This document shows positions 28,038 through 39,045 of a stretch of 64,000 nt of DNA, piece by piece (the first letter of the stretch is position 1; each line of letters begins with the position of its first letter). The position numbers were made by a program, and so were the translations under genes. This stretch comes from Candidatus Fermentithermobacillaceae bacterium (lineage in GTDB: Bacteria; Bacillota; Sulfobacillia; Fermentithermobacillales; DUSS01). A model generated the notes under the pieces. That model ran no database searches. It had not been told where the DNA came from and was given only the letters and a program-made list of their open reading frames with translations. The stretch spans positions 1-64,000 of the forward strand of contig DUSS01000027.1 of assembly GCA_012842495.1 (NCBI GenBank), in the 5' to 3' direction.

Positions 28038-29025
28038 ACATAGCAAATCCCAGGTCAAGGTCACCTATTCTATGGCACGCCGCAAGATGTCCCGACCCGT
28101 AATCCCTGAGCTCGGGCTCTTCCACTCTGCACCGTTCCACGGCAAACTGACACCTGGGATGCAGGCGGCATCCCTGCGGCGGGTTGGTGAGACTCGGCGG
28201 ATCGCCCGTTAAAATGAAGCGCCGGCGATTTCTCATCTTCGGGTCCGGCGGAGGGGCGGCCATGAGTAATGCCAGCGAATACGGGTGAAGCGGCTCGCGG
28301 TAAAGGACGCCGGTCGAGGCCAGTTCCACGAGCTTCCCCAGGTACATAACCGCGATGCGGTCGCACAGGTACCGTACGACCGGCAAGTTATGGCTTATGA
28401 AAAGATACGTCAAGCTAAACCGCTGCTGCAGGTCCAGTAGAAGATTCAGCACCTGAGCTTGTACTGATACATCCAGCGCCGATGTGGGCTCATCCAGGAT
28501 CACAAATTCCGGCCTCAGGACGATCGCCCTGGCGATGCTCGCTCTCTGCTGCTGTCCTCCGCTGAGTTCGTGAGGAAACTTGTCCAGCACTTCCGTACCG
28601 AGGTTGACCAGTTCCGCAACCTCCCGGACACGATCCCGGGCTTCTTTCGCCGGAAGCCCCGCAAGCTGTAAGGGCCTCTGTATGGAAGCAGCGACGGTGA
28701 CCCTGGGATTGAGGGACGAAGCGGGATCCTGGAAGACGATCCCCATCCGGCGTCTCGCAAGCATGAGTTCGCGACCCGAAGCCCGGCAGATATCGATTCC
28801 GGAGAATTTGACCGAGCCACTTGTAACATTTACGAGCCTCGGGATAATCCGGGCAATAGTCGTCTTTCCGCTGCCGCTCTCCCCGACGATGCCGAAGGTC
28901 TCACCCCGTACAATAGACAGAGAGACGTCATCCACGGCGTGAACGAAACGCCTTCGTCGCCCCAGGATGCCGTCGCGTATGACAAAATGCTTTTTCACCC
29001 TCTCAAGCTCGACTAGCGCTTCCAA
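28036..29025 (-). CDS. oppF: Oligopeptide ABC transporter ATP-binding protein
   Basis: GESGSGKTT, LSGGQQQRASIARAI, FVILDEPTSALDVSVQAQ. Confidence 0.92.
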   Translation of the reverse strand: MEALVELERVKKHFVIRDGILGRRRRFVHAVDDVSLSIVRGETFGIVGESGSGKTTIARIIPRLVNVTSGSVKFSGIDICRASGRELMLARRRMGIVFQDPASSLNPRVTVAASIQRPLQLAGLPAKEARDRVREVAELVNLGTEVLDKFPHELSGGQQQRASIARAIVLRPEFVILDEPTSALDVSVQAQVLNLLLDLQQRFSLTYLFISHNLPVVRYLCDRIAVMYLGKLVELASTGVLYREPLHPYSLALLMAAPPPDPKMRNRRRFILTGDPPSLTNPPQGCRLHPRCQFAVERCRVEEPELRDYGSGHLAACHRIGDLDLGFAM

Positions 29026-29996
29026 AAGGACTCACCTCCCACCAGGTGACACCGGACAGTGCGACCCGGATGGATCTCGAGCGTCTCTGGCTCCACCTTA
29101 CTGCAGATATCCAGTCTCCGCTGGCACCTGGGATGAAAAGGACACCCCGGAGGCAGGTTCGACAGGTTGGGAACGCCGCCCGGGATACTTTCCAGACGCA
29201 ACTCATTCTTGGGGCCTCTTGGAAGAGCTTTCAGCAGAAGCTGGGTATAGGGGTGAAGCGGCTTTTCGAACACCTCGGTTACATCGCCTGTTTCAACCAG
29301 TGCCCCGGCGTACATAACCCCAACCCTGTCTGCGATATCAGCCACTACTCCCAGGTCATGCGTGATGATGAGTAAAGACATCCGTTTCTCATGTCGAAGG
29401 TCGTCAAGCAGGTCCAGGATTTGAGCTTGAATGGTGACATCCAGAGCCGTTGTCGGTTCATCGGCGATGAGAAGCCTGGGGAACCTGGAAATCATCATCC
29501 CGATCATGACGCGCTGTCTCATACCCCCGCTAAGTTCGTGAGGGTAACTTCTGGCCCGGTCTTCCGGGTCCGGCAGCCTGACCTGCTTCAGAACGTTGAG
29601 CGCCGCCCGCCACGCCCTGTCGGGTGGGACCTTGTCGAGCATCACGGCTTCCTGGACCTGAAAGCCGGACCTGTAAACAGGGTTCAGAGCGACCAGAGGA
29701 TTCTGGAATATCATACTGATTTGCTTTCCCCGGTACTGTGTCATGGAACACTCGTCAAGGTCCAGAAGGTTCACCCCATCGAAAACGATCCTGCCTCCGG
29801 TTATCTCTCCGGGGCGCGGTACCAGCCTGAGTATGGAGAGAGCTGTCGTAGACTTGCCGCAGCCGGATTCGCCCACCAAAGCAAGAACCTCTCCCTCAGC
29901 AATATCAAAGGATACGCCGCGCACGGCGCGTACGGGCCCAGAGCTGGTGTCAAACTGTACCTCAAGACCTGACACCTCGAGCAGTTTGGCGGCCAT
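29013..29996 (-). CDS. oppD: Oligopeptide ABC transporter ATP-binding protein
   Basis: GESGCGKSTTALS, LSGGMRQRVMIGMM, LLIADEPTTALDVTIQAQ. Confidence 0.92.
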   Translation of the reverse strand: MAAKLLEVSGLEVQFDTSSGPVRAVRGVSFDIAEGEVLALVGESGCGKSTTALSILRLVPRPGEITGGRIVFDGVNLLDLDECSMTQYRGKQISMIFQNPLVALNPVYRSGFQVQEAVMLDKVPPDRAWRAALNVLKQVRLPDPEDRARSYPHELSGGMRQRVMIGMMISRFPRLLIADEPTTALDVTIQAQILDLLDDLRHEKRMSLLIITHDLGVVADIADRVGVMYAGALVETGDVTEVFEKPLHPYTQLLLKALPRGPKNELRLESIPGGVPNLSNLPPGCPFHPRCQRRLDICSKVEPETLEIHPGRTVRCHLVGGESFWKR

Positions 29997-30013
29997 TCAA
30001 GCTCCCTCCCTCT

Positions 30014-30844
30014 TCATGTCCTCGGATCAAGGATGTCCCGCAATCCCTCGCCCATCAGATTGAATCCCACGGCTGTGTAAATGAGCGCCAGACCCGGAAA
30101 GATAGATATCCAGGGAGCTTTGCTCACGTAATTCACTCCTTCGCTCAAAATGAGCCCCCAGTCGGGAGAAGGAGGCTGAGAACCCAATCCGAGGAAGCTT
30201 AGCCCGGTAGTAGAAAGTATTGCTCCTGGAAGCTGAAGTGTGGTTAACACTATCACTATGCCAAGCGTATTGGGCAATATATACCGGACTATTATCGACA
30301 GGTCGCTTTCGCCCAAGGCCCTCGCAGCTTCCACAAAGGGCATGTTCTTTATAGACTGGGTCTTTGAGCGTACCATTCTTGCACACCCTGGCCAGCTTAC
30401 AAGGGCCGTCGATACGACGACTCTTTCGAGACTGGGTCCAAGCACCGTGACTATTGCCAGAGAAAGGACCACAGGTGGCATTGCCCAGGTAAGATCGGTG
30501 ATAAACGAGAGGATCATGTCGAGCTTCCCGCCGAAATACCCGGCCAGTAGACCTACTGAGACCCCTACGGAAATCTGAATGGCGACAACCATCAACCCTA
30601 TCTTGAGAGCTATCCTCGAACCGTAGATAATGCGGCTGAACAGGCACCTGCCAAACTCATCTGTTCCGAACAGATATGCCCGGCCTGGGGGTATAAAGGC
30701 CTTCTCGATGTTCATTTCGTCATATTTATGCGGCGCTATCCGGTCGGCAAAGACAGCAACCAGGAGCACCGTCAAAAAAAGCACCGTGCCTGTTATGAAC
30801 ATTCCGTTCTTTGCCGCCTTAAGATAGGTCCTTTTCCGGCTCAT
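30014..30844 (-). CDS. oppC: Oligopeptide ABC transporter permease
   Basis: FGTDEFGRCLFSRIIYGSRIALKIGL, FLGLGSQPPSPDWG. Confidence 0.9.
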   Translation of the reverse strand: MSRKRTYLKAAKNGMFITGTVLFLTVLLVAVFADRIAPHKYDEMNIEKAFIPPGRAYLFGTDEFGRCLFSRIIYGSRIALKIGLMVVAIQISVGVSVGLLAGYFGGKLDMILSFITDLTWAMPPVVLSLAIVTVLGPSLERVVVSTALVSWPGCARMVRSKTQSIKNMPFVEAARALGESDLSIIVRYILPNTLGIVIVLTTLQLPGAILSTTGLSFLGLGSQPPSPDWGLILSEGVNYVSKAPWISIFPGLALIYTAVGFNLMGEGLRDILDPRT

Positions 30845-31779
30845 TCTCGGGCCTCCTCGATCTCAACCCTGATGCGCGGGTCTAAAAGCCCGGCCACTAT
30901 GTCGCCAACTATATTGCAGACCACGGTAAGTGCGGTAATCATCACAAAGACGCCCTGGACGACGGGCAGGTCCTGACTTTGTATGGCGCCCCATACCAGA
31001 CGCCCCATGCCCGGCCAGGCGAATACGTTTTCTATGATGACAGAACCGCTTATCAACCACGGAAGATTCAGAAAAAAGCTCACTGTAACCGGTATAAGCG
31101 CGTTCCTCAAGATGTGGTATACCTGTACCGCACGGGCAGAAAGCCCCTTGGCGTGGGCCGTGAGCACGAAAGGCTCTCGCGCCGTATCGAGTACCTCGGA
31201 TCTGGTAACCCTCAAAGTACCGCCGATGCCGGGTAGCACCATGGTCATGAGGGGAAGTACAAGAGATGCTGGCCCCTGGAATCCGGATATCGGCAGCCAC
31301 CTCAGCTTTATCGCGAACACCATCATCAGCAAGATCGCAAACCAGTAACCGGGTATCATCATGAGCATAGTGGTTGCCATTACCAGTAGCCTATCGAGTT
31401 TTGTGCCCTGGCGAAGAGCCGCGATCAACCCGAGCGGCACCCCAATCAGGTACCTTACCACCATCGCGGTACCCGCCAGCAGCAAAGTGTATGGCAGGCG
31501 TGACGCTATCAGATAGCCCACCGGCTGCCCGGTCGCGATAGATGTGCCCATGTCACCCCTGAGCAGGTTTTTCATCCAGTACAGGTACTGCACGTAAGCT
31601 GGCTTATCCAGCCCCCATGCACGCTTGAGTTCCTCAATCCGGTGGGGGGGCAGCCGAGGGTCTGCAACCATGCGGATAGGATCACCGGGCATGAGTTGCA
31701 TGATAGAAAACAGGACGATGCTGGCCGAGATTATCACCAGCACGCCTACGGCCAACCTCTTCAGCACGTAGTTGAGCAC
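30841..31779 (-). CDS. oppB: Oligopeptide ABC transporter permease
   Basis: MQLMPGDPIRMVAD, VIIENVFAWPGMGRLVWGAIQSQDLPVVQGV. Confidence 0.9.
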   Translation of the reverse strand: MLNYVLKRLAVGVLVIISASIVLFSIMQLMPGDPIRMVADPRLPPHRIEELKRAWGLDKPAYVQYLYWMKNLLRGDMGTSIATGQPVGYLIASRLPYTLLLAGTAMVVRYLIGVPLGLIAALRQGTKLDRLLVMATTMLMMIPGYWFAILLMMVFAIKLRWLPISGFQGPASLVLPLMTMVLPGIGGTLRVTRSEVLDTAREPFVLTAHAKGLSARAVQVYHILRNALIPVTVSFFLNLPWLISGSVIIENVFAWPGMGRLVWGAIQSQDLPVVQGVFVMITALTVVCNIVGDIVAGLLDPRIRVEIEEARE

Positions 31780-31875
31780 GAAACACCACCTCGAAGGATA
31801 GCGATCTCGGGCATGATCGCCTGCGGGTCGCGGGATTTTGGCCCACCCGCGTCAAGCAATTCGGTCAGACCTTAA

Positions 31876-33216
31876 TCAGACTTTGTCTAATTGCGTGATC
31901 CTTCCCACAGATTTGATCCGGACGCCCGCCACGGTTCCGGAATAATCCCGAACAAACTCGAGATAGCTATCGGTTGCCCTATCAGCGAGAAACAGGTCTC
32001 TCGAAAGCGGGACGAGTTCGTACAACCGGAGGCACCTTTCGTTCTGATACAGGGTGGCATTGAGCGCTTCGGACTCTTGGGAGAACTCGACCGCAAGCGC
32101 CATCGTCGAATCGCGAGGCTTGCCGCAGTACCGCCCTGCCTTTTCCATCAGATGCTCATGCGGCAAACTGGCAGGTACCAGGGGAACCATTTTGTCGCCC
32201 AGCATTTCTTCGGCAATCAACCCGAGTATCCGGTCAAGTCCTATGCCTGCGGCATTGGAGAGAAGCACTACCGTGAGTTCTTCATCCGTAAACCGGCTCA
32301 ACTGAGCGTTATACCCGAGGGTTGCCCCTCCGTGGTGAACCTCGCGGACGCCACGTCTTTCGCCGGTTATCTGGCCGAAACCGTATCTGGTTTCCGCTGG
32401 ATTTAGAGGGTTCCACGGTACCAGGGCTCCGGCTTTAACCTCCATGGGAAGCAGTTTGCTTGAAGACCAGGATTGCGCCCAGAGAAAGAGGTCGTCCACC
32501 GTGGAGATTACGTTCCCATCGGCCCAACCCACAACCTCTCGCGTATAGGGAGCGCGACGGAACTCGGTCTTGCTCTTGTACTCGTAACCGGCTGCCATGT
32601 TTTCGGGCATGAGAGCAGACTCCCCGACCAGGGTATTTCTCATCCCCAGGGGGTCAAAGATATTCTCCTTCATAAAACTGGCCAGGGATTTACCGGCCGC
32701 TTTCTCGATAATCGCTCCGAGAAGGACGTAATTTGAATTGCTGTACCGCCAGCGAGAACCGGGTTTGAATTCAAGCTCTTCGAGCGATCCAATCCAATCG
32801 ATGATATCCTCTTGGGAAAAAGACCTTCCCTCCTCGGTAACCGCTCTCCAGAACTCCTGCGTGAGATAATCGCTGAGACCCGACGTTTGCTGAAGAAGGC
32901 GTCTTATGGTTATCTGCCTGCTCCACTGCGGAAAATCCGGGAAAAACCTGGCGACTGGTTCATCGTAGCTTAAAAGACCTCTGTGCTTCAGCATCATGAC
33001 GCACATTCCAACAAACTGTTTCGTCACCGAACCAATGATGAACCGGTGGTCGGCGCGCAGGGGCGTTTTCGTCTCCACTTCGCTCAATCCATAAGCTTTT
33101 CGAACCAGTACCTTCGAGCCCCTACCTATGAGAACCGCTACGCCAGGCCCTTCGGAAGAGACGAATTGGGCTAGTATCTCGTCGACTCTTGTCTCCAGGC
33201 AACTTCGGGTTGTCAT
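31876..33216 (-). CDS. Class C beta-lactamase/D-aminopeptidase-like serine hydrolase
   Basis: IGSVTKQFVG (SxxK), YSNSNYVLLGAIIEKAAG (YxN), HHGGATLGYN. Confidence 0.88.
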   Translation of the reverse strand: MTTRSCLETRVDEILAQFVSSEGPGVAVLIGRGSKVLVRKAYGLSEVETKTPLRADHRFIIGSVTKQFVGMCVMMLKHRGLLSYDEPVARFFPDFPQWSRQITIRRLLQQTSGLSDYLTQEFWRAVTEEGRSFSQEDIIDWIGSLEELEFKPGSRWRYSNSNYVLLGAIIEKAAGKSLASFMKENIFDPLGMRNTLVGESALMPENMAAGYEYKSKTEFRRAPYTREVVGWADGNVISTVDDLFLWAQSWSSSKLLPMEVKAGALVPWNPLNPAETRYGFGQITGERRGVREVHHGGATLGYNAQLSRFTDEELTVVLLSNAAGIGLDRILGLIAEEMLGDKMVPLVPASLPHEHLMEKAGRYCGKPRDSTMALAVEFSQESEALNATLYQNERCLRLYELVPLSRDLFLADRATDSYLEFVRDYSGTVAGVRIKSVGRITQLDKV

Positions 33217-33317
33217 CCAACCACCTCCGGGTGGTTCGAGGACCGAACGGTTCCCGGCTTCGCAGGTCTGTTCCGTATCTAACCGCGAAGCCGGGCAAAT
33301 CCGCTGTCGTCCGGACC

Positions 33318-34880
33318 TTATTTCTTGACCGCGTCGTTCCAGTAAATGGCTCCGCTGACGCTCACTTGATATCCCTCGATGTTGCTCCTTACAGCGGTAT
33401 AGTTGTAGGAATAGTAAAGCGGGATAAAGGGCACGTCTTCGGCGATCTTCCTGGAGATCTCGCCCCATTTAGCTGCCCTGGCCTTCGGATCTACGATTTT
33501 TCGCTGTTCTTCCAGCAACTTGTCGAGCTCGGGACTGTTCCAGATGCTGTCCTTTCCCATGCTGGAGTGGAAGCTGTAGTACCAAATGTCAGGATCAGGC
33601 CACGACCAGGACCGGAGTGCCATATCGTAGTTCCTATCCTGCACCGCCTGGCGTACGTAGCTTGCGGCCTGCTCCTGAATCTTCACTTCAATGCCTACAG
33701 CTTTCAGCTGGTTCTGGATCACGGTGAGAGGTACTTTCTGAGCCGAGGTTCCGAGAAGCGTGAAGCTGAGTTTCTTCCCGTCCTTCTCGAGGTACCCATC
33801 ACCATCGGTGTCCTTGCAGCCCAACTCAGCCAGGATGGTCCTGGCCCTTTGCAGATCGTACTTCATCTTGCTCCGGAGCTCTTTTTCCGTCTCCTCAGAG
33901 TAAGCCAGCTGAGAGGGTGATACGAGACCGTAAATTGGCTCAACGCTGCCCATCCACGCGCTCTTGATTTCGTCCTTGTTAATCGCGTAGTTCAACGCCA
34001 GACGAAAGTCTCGTGAGCTGAAGGGAGCTTTTTCGGTATTCAGGGCAAGATATGTTTCGCCCTGACCGACAGACGAGATGACTTTAAGCTCGGAATTGCT
34101 CTTTACCCGGTCGAGAAATTCAACAGGAACCTGCGTCACGTCTACGTTGCCTGCCTCAAGCTCGCTTATGCGGGTGAAATTATCGGGGATGATGCGCACG
34201 GTTACTTCATCGAACGCCCATGGTCCGTGGTTTTTGACAAAGGGCAAATGGTCTTTATAGTACGGATTCTTCTCAAATACCAGGTGCGAACCCTGGACCC
34301 ACTGCTTCAACACGTACGGCCCAATCCCGACTGGCTTCTGCCCAAATCCTTCTTTGCCTAGTTTTTCGGCTTCCTGCACGTCGACGATTCCGCTGTACAT
34401 CGAGCTTAGCACCGGTAAAAAGTAGGCGGTCGGCTCTTTGAAGTAGATCGTGAGCTTCTGCCCTTCGGCCTTAACTTCCTTGACTTCCTCCCAGTCGCTG
34501 GCGTAGGGGCTGATCTGCCTGTATCGCTCGATAGCTTTCAGTACATCCTGACCACTACAATTCTTACCATTACTGAACTTCAGATCATCCGCAAACACAA
34601 GGGTGATGGACATGCCGTCCGCGGCGATCTCTACCGACTCAGCCAAATATGGATATGCATTGTCGTTGGAGAGCCCGAGGCTTATCAAGGGTGTAAATAG
34701 CAGTGTATGGGGCGTATAGCCTGTGTACATCTGCTGCACGTCCAGGGTTTCGATGTCGTTAGCTATGGCAAACACCAGTTTTTTCTTATTTGGGTCCTGT
34801 TTGGCACATCCCGCAACTACCAGGACCAGCATCACCACGGTAACGGCCAGTCCGACAACTTGCATTGCTTTTCTCGACAT
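33318..34880 (-). CDS. oppA: Peptide ABC transporter substrate-binding lipoprotein
   Basis: Lipobox LVLVVAGC; SBP family 5 architecture. Confidence 0.9.
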   Translation of the reverse strand: MSRKAMQVVGLAVTVVMLVLVVAGCAKQDPNKKKLVFAIANDIETLDVQQMYTGYTPHTLLFTPLISLGLSNDNAYPYLAESVEIAADGMSITLVFADDLKFSNGKNCSGQDVLKAIERYRQISPYASDWEEVKEVKAEGQKLTIYFKEPTAYFLPVLSSMYSGIVDVQEAEKLGKEGFGQKPVGIGPYVLKQWVQGSHLVFEKNPYYKDHLPFVKNHGPWAFDEVTVRIIPDNFTRISELEAGNVDVTQVPVEFLDRVKSNSELKVISSVGQGETYLALNTEKAPFSSRDFRLALNYAINKDEIKSAWMGSVEPIYGLVSPSQLAYSEETEKELRSKMKYDLQRARTILAELGCKDTDGDGYLEKDGKKLSFTLLGTSAQKVPLTVIQNQLKAVGIEVKIQEQAASYVRQAVQDRNYDMALRSWSWPDPDIWYYSFHSSMGKDSIWNSPELDKLLEEQRKIVDPKARAAKWGEISRKIAEDVPFIPLYYSYNYTAVRSNIEGYQVSVSGAIYWNDAVKK

Positions 34881-34907
34881 CCGAATCCATCCTCCCCAGC
34901 AGGACTC

Positions 34908-35906
34908 TCATTGCTCGTTTTGCTCGCCGGCTAAAGCTCGAATCTGGTCAAGGAGAATCTGGAAGCTTATGTTGCCTCCGGAAATCACGAGAACGGTGTT
35001 CTTGCCTCTGAACTCCTGGGGGTTCTCCAGCACATAAGCGGCAGCAATTGCGCCCGAAGGTTCTGCCAGGACTTTATCCTGTAAAAGCAGGCATCCTAGA
35101 GCTTCCTTGATAGATTCCTCAGACGTTACGCAGACTGCATCTATGCACCTCGGAGCATAAGCAAAAGGAAGTAGTCCTATGCCACCGGCCAGGGCCTCAC
35201 AAATAGAAGGGTCTGAAGGGTACTCCTCATAAGCTCTACCGTCTCTCAAAGATGCCACCATTGCCGGGCAAGCTTCTGTTTGAATTCCCAGAACCTTCAC
35301 TTGAGGGCTGAGCGTCTTGACCGCAAGCCCTATACCAGTTATCAAACCACCTCCTCCCACAGGGACAACAACCTGGTCTAGAGCCGGGTGCTGCTCAAGT
35401 ATCTCGGTGCCGATGGTTCCATATCCCGCGACTACGGCAGGATCTGACGAAGAATCAACATAAACCCTGGTCCGGTCCGGTAATTCCCCCCTTTCCTCCC
35501 TCATGATCCGTGCGCACTCATCGTAGCTGTCACCCACAATGTGAACCCTGGCTCCAAAAGCCTTGATCTTCTCAACCTTCGTGCGGGGTGTGACCCTGGG
35601 CACGTAAACCTCGACCGGCATGTGCCACAGGCGGCCACAGTAGCTGGCAGCGATGGCATGGTTGCCTGATGAGACCACAACGACGCCTTTTTCCCGCGCG
35701 CGGTCGTCCAGCGTCAGGACCTTGTTGACCATCCCGCGGATCTTGAAGGAACTGAGCTCCTGGAGGTTCTCTAGCTTGAGGTAGATCTCACCTTGAGCCA
35801 CACGGCTCAAAAAGGTCGACCTCAAGAGCGGGGTCCGCCTGACATAGGGAGCTATACGTTCTTCTGCTTCTTTTATGTCCGTGAACTCCAGGGAATCCTT
35901 TTCCAT
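34908..35906 (-). CDS. Threonine/serine dehydratase (PLP fold type II)
   Basis: KLENLQELSSFKIRGM, VVSSGNHAIAASY, VVPVGGGGLITG. Confidence 0.88.
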   Translation of the reverse strand: MEKDSLEFTDIKEAEERIAPYVRRTPLLRSTFLSRVAQGEIYLKLENLQELSSFKIRGMVNKVLTLDDRAREKGVVVVSSGNHAIAASYCGRLWHMPVEVYVPRVTPRTKVEKIKAFGARVHIVGDSYDECARIMREERGELPDRTRVYVDSSSDPAVVAGYGTIGTEILEQHPALDQVVVPVGGGGLITGIGLAVKTLSPQVKVLGIQTEACPAMVASLRDGRAYEEYPSDPSICEALAGGIGLLPFAYAPRCIDAVCVTSEESIKEALGCLLLQDKVLAEPSGAIAAAYVLENPQEFRGKNTVLVISGGNISFQILLDQIRALAGEQNEQ

Positions 35907-36019
35907 TAAGGCTTTACACACTATCGACACTCCGTTTTCACTTCTCCTCCTGCGTTCCCGTGCCAACCGCCCAGGATGTTCTTAAAGTTTGCGGAGGGTT
36001 TCTCTGCCGAATTTGCAAC

Positions 36020-37639
36020 TCATGAGGACCTGTGACGCAGGAGTTGACCCGGCATCGAACCGGTTGGTTTGCCGTCTTTGACGACGAACTCGCCGTTGAC
36101 CAGAAGGTGGACCACACCTTCTGAGTAATGATGAGGATCTCCGAAGTCCGATGTATCTTTCATTTTCCAGAAGTCGAAGACCACGATATCTGCTCTGGCA
36201 CCGGGTCTGATGGCTCCCCTGTCTGCCAGGCCAAGTTTCCACGCAGGAAAACCTGTCATCTTATGTACGGCCTGTTCGAGAGTAAGAAGAGCTTCATCCC
36301 TGACAAACCTGGAAATGACCCTCGTAAATGCGCAATAGGCTCTTGGGTGAGGCATGCCGGAGCCAAACTCGGTAACGCTGCTGTCGCTAGAGACCATGCT
36401 CAGCCGGTGAGCCAGTGCCGCCCGGTTGTCATCCTCGCTCATACCACCGGCAACCATCGACATATCTATGTCTTCCTCTGCGAGACTCAAGACAGCGTCG
36501 AGAGGGTTTTCTCCGCGGATCCTGGCTACCTCAGAAAGAGTTTTGCCTTGGTACTCCGGATGAACTCTTGACAGGGTGATCATCAGCCCGTCCGGACCTG
36601 CATCAAAGTATATGTTCTCCCAATCAAACGCCGGCCGCTGGAGCTCGGAGCGGATTCTGTCTCTGGTTTCAGCATCCTTCAGTAACTCGAGAAGGCCGTC
36701 TTTTCCTCTGGACCTTGCCCAGCCCGGGAACAGAATGAAGAGGCTTGCGCCTGAGGGGGCAAAGGGGTAAACATCGCAGGTGACTTCGACCCCGAGCCGT
36801 CGCGCGTATTCCATAATATCCAGCACCGTACGGACGGTACCCCAGTTTCTCTTGCCCGAGGCCTTGAGATGGGCGATTTGCACTCTACACCCGGTCATGC
36901 GGCCGATCTGGATAGCTTCCATAACCGCATCGATTTCGAGGTCAGCTTCGCTCCTCAAGTGGGTGCAATAAAGCCCTCCAAACTCAGCTGCTACCCTGGC
37001 CAGTTCCGTTATCTCAGCTGCGCTGGCATACATGCCCGGCGAGTATATGAGCCCTGTGCTCAGTCCAAAAGCTCCGCTTGCCATGGCCTCGCGGATATGG
37101 TCTTTCATCCTGGCAAGTTCTTCCTCACCCGGTGCCCTGTCGGTCAGCCCCAGGACGGCTTTTCTCACCTGCCCGTGTCCAATCAAGGTGCAGATGTTGA
37201 CGCTCTTCGGAAGCTTGTCCAGTTCGTCCAGGTACGCGCCAAACGAGCGCCACTTCTTTATCCCTTCAAAGTTGTTGGAAAACCCGGTTTCCAGGGACTC
37301 ATCCACGCCAATGGGAGCGGCGCTTGACCCGCAGTTGCCGACCACAAGTGTGGTCACGCCCTGGGTGACATAGTTGAGCGCTTCCGGGTGAACAAAGATC
37401 GCCGCGTCGCTGTGGTTGTGGATGTCGATAAAGCCAGGGCAAAGGATCAGCCCCGAACAGTCGAGGGTCAGGCGCGCACCGGATCTAATCCCGTGTGTTC
37501 TGCCGTGACTGACGAAAGCAATTTCGCCCTTTCTGACACCCACATCGCCGACAAAATACGGATTACCTGAACCATCGACGATACGAGCGTTCCGGAAGAC
37601 AATGTCAAGCTCTTTGCTTCCCGCCTCGGCCAACTCCAT
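36020..37639 (-). CDS. N-acyl-D-amino-acid deacylase, second copy
   Basis: PGFIDIHNHSDAAIFVHPEALNYVTQGVTTLVVGNCGSSA; ATG behind GGAGAGGAG. Confidence 0.9.
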   Translation of the reverse strand: MELAEAGSKELDIVFRNARIVDGSGNPYFVGDVGVRKGEIAFVSHGRTHGIRSGARLTLDCSGLILCPGFIDIHNHSDAAIFVHPEALNYVTQGVTTLVVGNCGSSAAPIGVDESLETGFSNNFEGIKKWRSFGAYLDELDKLPKSVNICTLIGHGQVRKAVLGLTDRAPGEEELARMKDHIREAMASGAFGLSTGLIYSPGMYASAAEITELARVAAEFGGLYCTHLRSEADLEIDAVMEAIQIGRMTGCRVQIAHLKASGKRNWGTVRTVLDIMEYARRLGVEVTCDVYPFAPSGASLFILFPGWARSRGKDGLLELLKDAETRDRIRSELQRPAFDWENIYFDAGPDGLMITLSRVHPEYQGKTLSEVARIRGENPLDAVLSLAEEDIDMSMVAGGMSEDDNRAALAHRLSMVSSDSSVTEFGSGMPHPRAYCAFTRVISRFVRDEALLTLEQAVHKMTGFPAWKLGLADRGAIRPGARADIVVFDFWKMKDTSDFGDPHHYSEGVVHLLVNGEFVVKDGKPTGSMPGQLLRHRSS

Positions 37640-38127
37640 GCATCTCCTCTCCTTAACCTCCCGGTACTTGTCACCCCACAAACCGTCGAACCGGCGTTCC
37701 TCCGGTGATTCAGACGGCCCCAACGGAACAGAACCAGGGCTGCGTATAGTTATGCATAGCATTGTATGAGTATACACCTAATGTGTCAAGGGTTTGCTTG
37801 TGTTATCTTATTAACCAGCGGAATTGCCTTCGCACATTGGGCGAGGAAGTGTCGCGCGGAATATTCAAAAATACCGCCTGACGAACCATCCGGGATACTC
37901 GAAGTACAGAGGGTTTTTGCTGCGTAGCAGGCCGACCAGTATGCCCCGGAAGGTACTTGCGGCTGGTTCATGCTCGGGGAGATAGTTATGCTGTCCGTAT
38001 CGGCTCCTGCGCGCAGTGATTCGAAAGTCCGCACCAGGAACAAGAGCACGAGTAACCGGCCGGAGCAGTCACAGAACACGGATAAGAAGGACAAGAACGA
38101 GGGTTAGAAACCAATCTTCGACCCACT

Positions 38128-39045
38128 TCAAAACAGGCCGTCCACACTCAGGTAACGCTCGCCGGTATCGGGGAGTATCGTCACCACGCGTTTTCCTTCG
38201 CCGAGTTCCCTCGCAAGGGACAAGGCGGCCACGCAAGCCGCTCCAGAGGAGATACCGGCAAGGATACCTTCCGCCCTCGCTAGCTCACGGGCGGCTTCAA
38301 AGGCGTCGTCTGATTTAACCTGCATAATCCGGTCTATTAGTGTCAGGTCAAGCACTTTCGGCACAAAGCCGGCACCTATACCCTGTATACGGTGGGGACC
38401 AGGTTTTCCGCCAGAGAGCACCGGCGATTCGGCGGGCTCCACGGCAACCACAATTATCCCGGGGACCTCCCTTTTGAGCACCCTGGCAACCCCCGTAATT
38501 GTACCTCCTGTACCAACCCCCGCCACGAAAGCATCGAGATTTCCCTCCGTGGCCTCAAGTATCTCCAGAGCGGTGGTTTTTTCGTGGATTGCGGGGTTTG
38601 CGGGGTTTTCAAACTGAGAAGGCATGAAGTAGCCCGGATGCTGCTCTAATATTTCCCGAGCCTTCTCAACTGCTCCGCGCATACCAAGAGGACCAGGGGT
38701 CAGGACTATTTCAGCACCGTAAGCTTTCAAGAGCCGCCTCCGCTCGATGCTCATTGTTTCTGGCATTGTTAATAGCAACCTGTATCCCCTGGCCGCCGCG
38801 ATCATGGCAAGGCCTATGCCGGTGTTCCCGGAGGTAGGCTCCACGATGGTCGAGCCCGGCTTCAGGACGCCCCTCCTCTCGGCATCCTCGATCATAGCCA
38901 GCGCTATCCTGTCTTTCACGCTCCCTCCCGGGTTAAACGACTCGAGCTTCACCAGTATTTCTGCACGGTTTCCTCCGCCAAAACGCCTGAGTTTGACGAC
39001 CGGAGTCTTTCCGATAAGCTGGGTAACATCAGATGCTATAGTCAC
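38128..39045 (-). CDS. cysK: Cysteine synthase A
   Basis: [69 protein letters not shown]. Confidence 0.93.
   Translation of the reverse strand: MTIASDVTQLIGKTPVVKLRRFGGGNRAEILVKLESFNPGGSVKDRIALAMIEDAERRGVLKPGSTIVEPTSGNTGIGLAMIAAARGYRLLLTMPETMSIERRRLLKAYGAEIVLTPGPLGMRGAVEKAREILEQHPGYFMPSQFENPANPAIHEKTTALEILEATEGNLDAFVAGVGTGGTITGVARVLKREVPGIIVVAVEPAESPVLSGGKPGPHRIQGIGAGFVPKVLDLTLIDRIMQVKSDDAFEAARELARAEGILAGISSGAACVAALSLARELGEGKRVVTILPDTGERYLSVDGLF

Noticed and set aside
37786-38094. 102-aa minus-strand ORF upstream of the D-aminoacylase
   Set aside because: Two frames look equally coding-like (one ends LRSKNPLYFEYPGWFVRRYF*); no family recognised, so not called
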